Origin: an uncultured Flavobacteriales bacterium
GTDB lineage: Bacteria > Bacteroidota > Bacteroidia > Flavobacteriales_D > Sanyastnellaceae
Direction: 5' to 3'
Assembly (NCBI GenBank): GCA_913051865.1
Contig: CAJXHE010000011.1
Span: 1 to 35,286 of the forward strand
Length of the DNA stretch: 35,286 nucleotides
Part shown: piece after piece, positions 21,580 to 29,781 of the stretch
How the letters are laid out: each line of letters begins with the position of its first letter
Position numbering within the stretch: the stretch's first letter is position 1
Program-made: the position numbers and the translations under genes
The notes under the pieces: generated by a model
Told to the model about the DNA's origin: nothing
The model's database searches: none
Seen by the model: only the letters and a program-made list of their open reading frames with translations

Positions 21580-23100
21580 TTAGTCACAAACAGTACCAAA
21601 CGTAGACAATAAAGCCAAAAGGTCAGAAGTACCTGCTGTATTGTCGCCATCTAGATCACCTAGACAGGTTGAAGTGAGGAAAACACATGAGCCATCGTCA
21701 TCGTTTGCAAGTGCATTGTAGTTGCTCGCATTTTCATACATACATCCTCCTATAACAACAACTGGCTCTTCACAAGGCGTTCCTCCATAAGTAACACAAT
21801 CTGATGCACTGAATGTCTCATTGAAAGCGCCAAAACCATTTGGATAAATACATCCGTATTCTGGGATATCATCACAAGACGCATAAACACAGCTTGAGTT
21901 TCCGTATTCATCGTATGCTTGAGTTGTTGCATTAGCGTCGTAGTTAGAAGCATTTGCATCAATACAACCTTCTACTCCTACTACTGGTGCCTCACAAGGT
22001 GTGCCTCCATAACTCTCACATTGCGTTGCATTAAACTCAGCATTGAAAGCGCCAAAGCCATCAGCATATATACATCCATACTCTGGGATATCATCACATG
22101 AAGCATATACACAGCCTAAGTTTCCGTATTCATCGTATGCTTGCGCTGTTGCATTGGCGTCGTAGTTAGATGCATTTGCATCAAGACAACCTAAAACATC
22201 AGCACAACCAGGCGTCAATGTAGATGTGGTTATTGTTCCGGTATCTCCAGCTGTTACGGTAACATTTGTATTCAAACAGCCGTCACCCCATTGCAATCCC
22301 CAGCCAGAATAACCATCAGCTATTCCACTAACGGCAACAACATATTCAAAAGTAGTCCCAGGTGCTATCTCAAGTGATCCAGTGTAAACACCATCACCAT
22401 CTTCGTCAAAAAGTTCAGCACCAAATCCGTTCCAACCATTCCAAGAACCATTTACAGTGACTAGCGCGTAATCAGCACTTGGCTGATCAACACCGTTCAT
22501 ATCCACAACGAATTCAACTGTTGCAGTAGGCAATACACAAGACCCATCATCAATCGTAGCATCTGGATCATAGTTTGTTGCGGTAGCATCTGTACAACCA
22601 TAAACATCAGAGGATGAAAAAGAAGCCGTAACTGTAATATCCGTTAGTGTCACTGATACATCTTGAGTCGTGACATACAATAGGAACGAACTAAATGTAT
22701 TTGAACCTTGAGAAGGAATGTCAATTGAGTATGATGAAGCCTCACCACTAACCGTTACAGGAACAGTATTGAAACTAGGCTCTGTATCTGGGTAAGGATT
22801 ATATTCAAATCGAAAATAGACATCAGTTGCGCTCATCTCAGGAGTAGAACCTGTAAATGTGATTGAGCCACCATCTACAAAACTTAATGGATAAAGACTC
22901 GCATCTTCATTTGCAAAACCTCCCCAAGCCTGAGAACCAGCGGGGTTAGTATAAACTCCCGCTTCATAAAATGTTCCTCCGAACACACCTGAGAATTCAA
23001 TATCTGTAAATGTTAATTCTTGAGCGTATGAAGACACTGAGAGACTTATAAAGATAAGAATAGCTAGAGCTCTTGGAAATGTATTAATATGGGACATCAT
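21580..23100 (-). CDS. Mosaic secreted protein: N-terminal beta domain, E-set/CBM-like domain, 74-aa Cys-rich tandem repeats, dockerin-like tail
   Basis: Signal peptide; YGCTDATATNYDPDATIDDGSC; EFVVDMNGVDQPSADYALVTVNGSWNGWNG; two near-identical GC[LI]DANASNYDANAT...SYGGTPCE units; ends CLGDLDGDNTAGTSDLLALLSTFGTVCD. Confidence 0.8.
   Translation of the reverse strand: MMSHINTFPRALAILIFISLSVSSYAQELTFTDIEFSGVFGGTFYEAGVYTNPAGSQAWGGFANEDASLYPLSFVDGGSITFTGSTPEMSATDVYFRFEYNPYPDTEPSFNTVPVTVSGEASSYSIDIPSQGSNTFSSFLLYVTTQDVSVTLTDITVTASFSSSDVYGCTDATATNYDPDATIDDGSCVLPTATVEFVVDMNGVDQPSADYALVTVNGSWNGWNGFGAELFDEDGDGVYTGSLEIAPGTTFEYVVAVSGIADGYSGWGLQWGDGCLNTNVTVTAGDTGTITTSTLTPGCADVLGCLDANASNYDANATAQAYDEYGNLGCVYASCDDIPEYGCIYADGFGAFNAEFNATQCESYGGTPCEAPVVGVEGCIDANASNYDANATTQAYDEYGNSSCVYASCDDIPEYGCIYPNGFGAFNETFSASDCVTYGGTPCEEPVVVIGGCMYENASNYNALANDDDGSCVFLTSTCLGDLDGDNTAGTSDLLALLSTFGTVCD
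21750..22191 (-). repeat. Two-copy in-frame tandem repeat, period 222 bp (74 aa)
   Basis: CTGGGATATCATCACA recurs at 21861 and 22083 (222 bp apart); TTTCCGTATTCATCGTATGCTTG recurs in both copies. Confidence 0.85.
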
Positions 23101-23225
23101 AGAATATTTTAAATAAAAAAAACTTGTAGCAATAAATATACACTAAAGTTTTAGTAAAACATACTATAAGTGGCTCATTATATTATGTTCAACGCTCATT
23201 TTTCACGTTTAAACGAAGAAATCAG

Positions 23226-23924
23226 CTACATTCTAAATAAATAATTTTCTTTTTCTACAAGTTTTGAGTATCGCTCAAAATCAAATTTGAATAAATTGGC
23301 AGGTCGATGATTGACATTCTTTTGCTTCTCATCAAGATTTATAAGGGGGATAGGCTTGATTTTTTTACGGAAATTAGCTTTATCTAGAGCCGTGTCCTGA
23401 GAATATTCATACAACTTTTGCATTTCATTCAGCGTAAACTTCTCTGGCAACAAATCAAAGCATATGGGCTCCCTTTTTAACTTTTGACATAAGAGATCAA
23501 AGGTCGATTCTAAAATTTCATTGTGATCAAAAGCCAATTGAAGTGATTCGCGAATTGGAACCCATTTAACTTCTTCGGCCCAAGAATCTGCTACTGCGTT
23601 GATATCTTCTTTTCTTACAAGTGCAAAATAGGCGTTCGTTATGACACGGCCTTGAGGATGTCTATCGGGTTTACCGAATGTTTGACCTTGATGAAGTGTC
23701 ACGCCCTTTACTTTGGTTAATTCTGTTAAAATTCTACTTGCAGCATCAGTTAAATCCTCCTCAGGATAAACAAGATCACCCGGAATTGCCCAAACACCCA
23801 TGTAAGGCTCAATTGCTCTTTTAATTAATAGGGCATGTATCTCTCCTTTTTCATATCCAAAAATAACGCAATCTAAAGAAAATGAATATGAGAAGAAGTT
23901 ATCGAACTTAATTTTATACGCCAT
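23226..23924 (-). CDS. NUDIX domain protein with C-terminal winged-helix (NrtR/AraR-type putative transcriptional regulator)
   Basis: CVIFGYEKGEIHALLIKRAIEPYMGVWAIPGDLVYPEEDLTDAASRILTELTKVKG, then C-terminal LPEKFTLNEMQKLYEYSQDTALDKANFRKKI typical of NrtR-like wHTH. Confidence 0.85.
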   Translation of the reverse strand: MAYKIKFDNFFSYSFSLDCVIFGYEKGEIHALLIKRAIEPYMGVWAIPGDLVYPEEDLTDAASRILTELTKVKGVTLHQGQTFGKPDRHPQGRVITNAYFALVRKEDINAVADSWAEEVKWVPIRESLQLAFDHNEILESTFDLLCQKLKREPICFDLLPEKFTLNEMQKLYEYSQDTALDKANFRKKIKPIPLINLDEKQKNVNHRPANLFKFDFERYSKLVEKENYLFRM

Positions 23925-24134
23925 CCTTAGATTTTGAGTTAAAACACGCCTTTAAAATATAAAACTGAATCTTTCTGATTTGATCCATCCCAAACTTTAA
24001 TTCCAATAGATTTAATGCTTTGATGAACCCGAGTGAATCGTTTGCTCATCCGCTTTAATAATTCATTTAAGGACTGCAAATTAAAGTAAAACAATACTAA
24101 ATTCATCTAAAATCAAGTCTCGAGGATAAATTAT

Positions 24135-26234
24135 TTAGCATTCATTACCGAAAGCAGCTAGAATTTCTAAAATGTCTGAAACCCCAACAATTCCGTCCAT
24201 ATTTAGGTCGTATTGGCAACCTGTACTGCAACCAAATTCGCTAAGAACTGTAAGCACATCGCTTACTGTAACAAAACCATTGTTATCTATATCTTCAGGA
24301 CATCCTGGATCTACTGTTATACATTCCGAACATGACCCCCAAGTATCAACTGTTGTAATCGCACCTACTGTAATTAATCTGTTTGCCCAATTTGCGTAAT
24401 CTGTAACCGGTGCACAGCTTCCACCATTTGTCATTTCTTCTAATAAGCCTGGCGTTTCTTGTTGGCCCCATCCATCTGTACAGTATATATATTCAAACGA
24501 CCCTGCTGGCAAGCCAAATGTTCCTTCCCAGACTCCATCTCCATCTACATCTGTTAATGCATAGTTGCCACATGACCAGCCTTCTGAGGGACCTGTTGCT
24601 GCAACTGCTAATGGTGAAAGTCCTGAACAGTTCATGTCTACTGTTAAGGTGACATCATACATGCATGAACCATTGTCAGAAGATGCAGATGCATTGTAAT
24701 TAGACGCTGTTGCATCTGTACATCCTGAAACGACAGCACAACCAGGCGTCAATGTAGATGAGGTTACTGTCCCAACACCTCCTGCTGTAACGAAAACATT
24801 TGCATTTCCACACCCGTCACCCCATTGCAGCCCCCATCCAGACCAATTATCAGCAGAACCTGTGACAGCAACTACATAATCAAAAGTCGTCCCTTGCTCT
24901 ATCTCAAGAGATCCGGTATAAATACCATCGGAATCTTCATCAGCTAAAGTTACACCCCAGCCGTTCCAACCATTCCAAGAACCGTTTACAACGACATTGT
25001 CATATTCAGCACTTGGCTGGTCTACACCGTTCATGTCTACAACAAATTCAATTGTTGCTGTTGTAGACTCTCCCTCACAGGATCCACATGTACCATATGT
25101 ATTTGAAACATCTCCTGAACCCACCACCCATTGTCTGTTTGCATATGAAAAGTAATCAGTCACGGGAGTACATGACCAATCTTCTGAAGCTGAACCTGCA
25201 GCAACTAAATTTTCCTGTACACCATCTACAACTAATAAATACTCCATATTATCTGCGGGTGCAGGATCAAAAGTAAAGGTCCAAGAACCATCGCCATTGT
25301 CAGAAGCAGCTGGACCTGCAGTCGAATCCCAACCCCACCATGGACCAGTCATTCTAACTGAGCTCGCACTATTGCAAACAGTTGTTGTAATACTGAGTGT
25401 TGTGGATGCATACGTACACGAACCATCATCAGTCGTTGCATTGGGATTATAGTTGTCAGCTGCGGAGTCAGTACATCCAGCATCGTCTTGATAGACCCGA
25501 ACATAATCTACCTGCATGACTGCCGGGAATTGAGTTAACCCGTTGGGAGGGCCAGGCCAATTTCCACCTACAGCAAGGTTAATGAGAAAAAAGAACGGCT
25601 CATGAAATTCTTCTTTTGAAACTGAACCATCACCGATATTCGTCTCATGAAACATAACTCCATTTAGAAACCATTGAATACTCGAAGGAGACCATTCAAT
25701 ACCATAGACCTGGAATTCACTCGCATCACAAGAAACAGATCCTCCAGAATATTGGTGTCCGTTATTGTTGTAATGATGGGTTCCGTGAATAATGGTCTCA
25801 TTATTAACATGCTCCATCACATCAATTTCTCCACATTGCGGCCAACTCACATTGTCAATGTTGGCGCCAAGCATCCAAAAAGCTGGCCACAGACCTTGAC
25901 CAACAGGCACTTTAATCCTGGCTTCAACCCTCCCATAAGTAAAGTCAAATAAACCTTTTGATTTGATTCTCGCAGATGTATAGTTTGCGGAACCGAATTG
26001 CTCATTAAGGGCTGTAATATTCAGATACCCATTTTCAACAGAAACGTTTGAGCTGCTATTTGTGTAATATTGCTGCTCGTTGTTACCCCATCCCCAATCA
26101 CCTTGACCGATATCATAAGTCCATTGATTTAGATTTAAATCGGTGCCGCCAAATTCATCAGACCAAATCAATGTGTACTGACCCAGTGCTGCGAGATGAA
26201 AAAAGGAAAACAATAAGACAAGGTGGAGTTTCAT
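24135..26234 (-). CDS. GH16 family beta-glucanase (laminarinase-like) with accessory E-set/CBM-like domains and duplicated dockerin-like tail
   Basis: YTLIWSDEFGGTDLNLNQWTYDIGQG...GLWPAFWMLGANIDNVSWPQCGEIDVMEHVNN (ExDxxE catalytic motif); ends DIDNNGFVTVSDVLTVLSEFGCSTGCQYDLNMDGIVGVSDILEILAAFGNEC. Confidence 0.92.
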   Translation of the reverse strand: MKLHLVLLFSFFHLAALGQYTLIWSDEFGGTDLNLNQWTYDIGQGDWGWGNNEQQYYTNSSSNVSVENGYLNITALNEQFGSANYTSARIKSKGLFDFTYGRVEARIKVPVGQGLWPAFWMLGANIDNVSWPQCGEIDVMEHVNNETIIHGTHHYNNNGHQYSGGSVSCDASEFQVYGIEWSPSSIQWFLNGVMFHETNIGDGSVSKEEFHEPFFFLINLAVGGNWPGPPNGLTQFPAVMQVDYVRVYQDDAGCTDSAADNYNPNATTDDGSCTYASTTLSITTTVCNSASSVRMTGPWWGWDSTAGPAASDNGDGSWTFTFDPAPADNMEYLLVVDGVQENLVAAGSASEDWSCTPVTDYFSYANRQWVVGSGDVSNTYGTCGSCEGESTTATIEFVVDMNGVDQPSAEYDNVVVNGSWNGWNGWGVTLADEDSDGIYTGSLEIEQGTTFDYVVAVTGSADNWSGWGLQWGDGCGNANVFVTAGGVGTVTSSTLTPGCAVVSGCTDATASNYNASASSDNGSCMYDVTLTVDMNCSGLSPLAVAATGPSEGWSCGNYALTDVDGDGVWEGTFGLPAGSFEYIYCTDGWGQQETPGLLEEMTNGGSCAPVTDYANWANRLITVGAITTVDTWGSCSECITVDPGCPEDIDNNGFVTVSDVLTVLSEFGCSTGCQYDLNMDGIVGVSDILEILAAFGNEC

Positions 26235-26272
26235 GGGTTTAATATAATAAGAAAAGCGTCAAAACGCGGCAT

Positions 26273-27694
26273 TTAATGCTTGATAAATGATACGGTGTTA
26301 AAATTATCCCCACCAATTATTTCAATGAAATACATACCACTCATCAAGGACGAAATGTCTACTGACTCTGTGTTTAATCCAGACATTAATTTACGACCCA
26401 CTGAATTATATATGTTATAGCTGTAATGACTTGGAACATTAGACAATGAAATTTTGTCAGAAGCCGGATTCGGATATACTTCAAACTCCAGTTTAAGATC
26501 CGTGATACCCACTTCATCCTCACATGCTGGACACATTACACCACCACAATCAATGCCAGTTTCGTCTTGATTCATCACACCATCATTACAGGTCTCTAGC
26601 AAAGACTCCCCTTTATAAAGATATAAATTGTCATACCACGCGTTTGACAGATTAGACGTAATATGGATCTGAGCCAAGTCACTTGTTGTTAAGTTACCAA
26701 TCACAAGAGGCCCAAAAACAGTGATGTCAACATCGACGGAAACCCAAGATCCAGCAGTCATCGCTGGATTCGTTCCAGCATTAAAATTAACTTCTAAACC
26801 AGTGGCTCCAACTTCAGTTTCATTCCCAGCCCAATCCACTAATTTTAAGTTAAAAACTTTATCGATCACATATGTTTCATCCGTATAAAAATCAAAATGA
26901 AGATGCGTGAATGCTGAGGCATCTATTCTATTATTCTCAAAGGAGATTCCTTGGCAACCTTCACCCAAATAACGTTGTGTTGGGTTGCCTGCAACCATTT
27001 CTTCTGCTACTGAAGGAGAAAAACCACACAAACCAAAGTCAAAATCATCAATTACAACATCCGCATAAGCATCACTGTAAATAGAAATTACATCACCTGG
27101 ATCTCTAGCTGGTGGTATTGGTGCTGAAACCATTGGTCCACCCATCACAACAACACATTCCCCATCAACACATTCTTGTCCCTCAGGACATGTAACATCC
27201 GCACAAGGGTCTGCAATTGAACTACTTGAAACAGTCATATTTGTTAATGTAACTGGCGCATCTAGAGTTGTCACATACAATAGGAATGAACTAAATGTAT
27301 TGTCTCCTTGAGCAGGAATGTCAACTGAGTAAGATGTTTCAACTGTACCACTCACTGTCACAGAAGCAGTGACAAAGCTGGGCTCAGTGTCAGGATATGG
27401 ATTGTACTCAAATCTGAAATACATATCTACGTCTCCCCCAGCAGTTGCACCTGTAAAGGTGATCTCGCCACTGTCGGAAAAACTTAATGGATAAAGACTG
27501 ACATCTTCATTCGCAAAGCCTGCCCACACTTCAGAACCTGTAGGGGTTGTATATGTGAAGCCATCAACTGTTGAACCACCAAATGTGCCGGAGAATACCA
27601 CGTCTGTATGTATGACTTGGGCGTATGACAACACCGAAGCACTTAAGGAAATCAAAATAGCTAGAACTCTGAAAGAAGAAGTCAAATAGGTCAT
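26273..27694 (-). CDS. Secreted protein, N-terminal domain paralogous to the 21580-23100 protein, T9SS C-terminal sorting domain
   Basis: VVFSGTFGG...GFANEDVSLYPLSFSDSGEITFTG...FRFEYNPYPDTEPSF matches the other protein; C-terminus FEVYPNPASDKISLSNV...GMYFIEIIGGDNFNTVSFIKH. Confidence 0.85.
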   Translation of the reverse strand: MTYLTSSFRVLAILISLSASVLSYAQVIHTDVVFSGTFGGSTVDGFTYTTPTGSEVWAGFANEDVSLYPLSFSDSGEITFTGATAGGDVDMYFRFEYNPYPDTEPSFVTASVTVSGTVETSYSVDIPAQGDNTFSSFLLYVTTLDAPVTLTNMTVSSSSIADPCADVTCPEGQECVDGECVVVMGGPMVSAPIPPARDPGDVISIYSDAYADVVIDDFDFGLCGFSPSVAEEMVAGNPTQRYLGEGCQGISFENNRIDASAFTHLHFDFYTDETYVIDKVFNLKLVDWAGNETEVGATGLEVNFNAGTNPAMTAGSWVSVDVDITVFGPLVIGNLTTSDLAQIHITSNLSNAWYDNLYLYKGESLLETCNDGVMNQDETGIDCGGVMCPACEDEVGITDLKLEFEVYPNPASDKISLSNVPSHYSYNIYNSVGRKLMSGLNTESVDISSLMSGMYFIEIIGGDNFNTVSFIKH

Positions 27695-27724
27695 CGTCGG
27701 ATAAATAATCTTTTGTAAAAACAG

Positions 27725-27746
27725 TTGTATATTGTCAAATATACAA
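27725..27746. promoter_or_regulatory. Perfect 9-bp inverted repeat TTGTATATT-GTCA-AATATACAA upstream of the 27694 gene
   Basis: Read directly from sequence; ends 31 bp before the start codon at 27694. Confidence 0.5.
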
Positions 27747-27931
27747 TAAGTATTTCTTCATATTAAGATTCTATAATTCTAAGACCAATCTTAAAAAGAT
27801 CCCGCTATAAAAACTCTGGTTATGTTTTAGTCTTCTTCAGCCAGATCAATATGCCAAGCAAAGGATGTTTGGCGGAAATATTTTCTACAAAGAAGCAAGA
27901 TGACTTAAAGTCGTTCGTCGGCGAAATAATA

Positions 27932-27945
27932 TTGTTTGCAAACAA
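27932..27945. promoter_or_regulatory. Perfect 14-bp palindrome TTGTTTGCAAACAA upstream of the permease gene
   Basis: Read directly; about 90 bp before ATG at 28034. Confidence 0.5.
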
Positions 27946-27962
27946 ATACAAGGGCTTCGTGT

Positions 27963-27990
27963 AAAAATTACACTATATCTCGTAATTTTT
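27963..27990. promoter_or_regulatory. Perfect 9-bp inverted repeat AAAAATTAC-N10-GTAATTTTT upstream of the permease gene
   Basis: Read directly; ends about 43 bp before ATG at 28034. Confidence 0.45.
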
Positions 27991-28033
27991 GAAAATTAAA
28001 TGCGTAGATTTTGCGCTTCAATAAACAGAACAC

Positions 28034-29659
28034 ATGACGAAGCAAGAAACAAACTACAGTGCCCTAACGACATTGACAACAGTGTTCTTCTTTTGGGGGT
28101 TTATTGCTGCTGGCAACAGTATTTTTATTCCCTTTTGTAAAAATTACTTTTCATTAGACCAATTCCAATCTCAACTTATTGACTTTGCCTTTTACCTCGC
28201 TTACTTCCTGGGCGCATTGGGATTATTCGTTGTAGGATCTCAGAAAAACAAAGATCTTGTAGGTAGTTGGGGATATAAAAAAAGTACCGTTTACGGTTTG
28301 CTGTTCTCGGCGATCGGCGCTGGAACGATGATTGTATCTGTCTATATGAACACGTTTACTGGAATGCTTTTGGGGCTGTTTGTGGTTGCACTTGGATTCT
28401 CACTTCAACAAACGTCTACGAATCCCTTTATGGTCGCATTGGGGGATCCTAAAACGGGGAGCAACAGAATCAACCTTGGAGGCGCGATCAATTCCTTAGG
28501 AACAACATTGGGGCCGATCATTATCGCTTTGGCGCTATTTGGATCTGCTGCTGCAGTAGATGATGACATGATTGCGTCTTTAAGCTTAAGCAAGGTGATC
28601 GTTTTATATGGCGCCGTCGGTTTATTATTTATTGCACTGGCCACCATTTTAGGAAAGTCGAAAAGCGTTCCCGCAGGCATTTCTGAAGAAACTCCTGAGA
28701 AAGCAAACAACGCACTTCTCACACTGTTAGCGATGACCGTTTTACTCGCAGCTTGCTTCGCCCCTGTTTTTAACAGCTACAGATTTGATTATGCAGTGCT
28801 TGATATGCCAGGCATTGAAATGACAAGAATGTGCTGGCTAGCGGGAGGCCTTGCGATCATTGTCATCGGCATTCTTTTTGCGCAGTTTAAATCATCACGC
28901 AATGCAAGCGGCTGGGGCGCAATGCAATACCCGCAGCTCACACTGGGGATGCTCGCTATTTTTGTATACGTAGGCGTAGAAGTGGCGATCGGGTCGAACC
29001 TCGGAGAGTTTCTAAAGCAGCCAGAGTTTGGCGGTTTTGAGTCTTCTGAAATCACACCATTTGTAGCGATGTTTTGGGGAAGCTTAATGATCGGTCGCTG
29101 GGTGGGAGCCGTCAACGTTTTCCCGCTCTCTTCTGTAAAGAAAAACATTCTGAAATTCATCGTACCGTTTGTGGCATTCGGCGTCGTAATGGGTGCCACA
29201 CACCTCGCCGGGTATGACACCTCAGCCCTCAAGTGGTACTTTATTTGCATCTTAGTCCAAATCGCAGCGTTCTTCCTCACGAAAGACAAGCCTGCATTTA
29301 CACTTAGCGTTTTCGGGATTCTCGGACTGATCTCCATCATTATTGCGCTCAACACGACAGGTCTTGTCGCAGTTTACGCGCTTCTGGCGTGTGGACTTGC
29401 ATGCTCTATTATGTGGCCTTGCATCTTCTCTCTCGCAATCGCTGGACTGGGTAAGTACACCACACAGGGATCTGCATTCCTCGTCATGATGATTCTAGGT
29501 GGTGCCATCATCCCTCCCATTCAAGGGAAACTTGCCGACCTCGAATCCGTGGGAATTCAGAACTCTTTTGTGGTTGGAGGGCTTTGCTTTGCGTACCTCA
29601 TTTACTATGCTATGTTTGCAAAACGCGCACTCAACAAGCAAGGCCTATCATTTGAGTAA
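28034..29659 (+). CDS. MFS sugar permease (FHS/glucose-galactose/fucose permease-like)
   Basis: 541 aa polytopic protein; FFFWGFIAAGNSIFIPFCKNYFSLDQFQSQLIDFAFYLAYFLGAL and LGFSLQQTSTNPFMVALGDPKTGSNRINLGGAINSLGTTLGP are FHS-family hallmarks. Confidence 0.9.
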   Translation: MTKQETNYSALTTLTTVFFFWGFIAAGNSIFIPFCKNYFSLDQFQSQLIDFAFYLAYFLGALGLFVVGSQKNKDLVGSWGYKKSTVYGLLFSAIGAGTMIVSVYMNTFTGMLLGLFVVALGFSLQQTSTNPFMVALGDPKTGSNRINLGGAINSLGTTLGPIIIALALFGSAAAVDDDMIASLSLSKVIVLYGAVGLLFIALATILGKSKSVPAGISEETPEKANNALLTLLAMTVLLAACFAPVFNSYRFDYAVLDMPGIEMTRMCWLAGGLAIIVIGILFAQFKSSRNASGWGAMQYPQLTLGMLAIFVYVGVEVAIGSNLGEFLKQPEFGGFESSEITPFVAMFWGSLMIGRWVGAVNVFPLSSVKKNILKFIVPFVAFGVVMGATHLAGYDTSALKWYFICILVQIAAFFLTKDKPAFTLSVFGILGLISIIIALNTTGLVAVYALLACGLACSIMWPCIFSLAIAGLGKYTTQGSAFLVMMILGGAIIPPIQGKLADLESVGIQNSFVVGGLCFAYLIYYAMFAKRALNKQGLSFE

Positions 29660-29781
29660 TCAGGCTTTTAAACTATAAGTATTAAACCTTTTATAGAGAC
29701 ATAAAGGACTCGTCGGTGTCGGAGAAATGATCTTTAAAATGGCATCGAAATTTTCAAAGTGAATACATCTGAAGTCACATG

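Noticed and set aside
21750-22191. CRISPR-like array
   Set aside because: Only two 222-bp in-frame protein-coding repeats, no short direct repeats with unique spacers; no cas genes in the window.
28405-29355. Minus-strand ORFs of 105 and 188 aa inside the permease gene
   Set aside because: Antisense shadow ORFs of a clear MFS gene; composition reflects the complementary codons.
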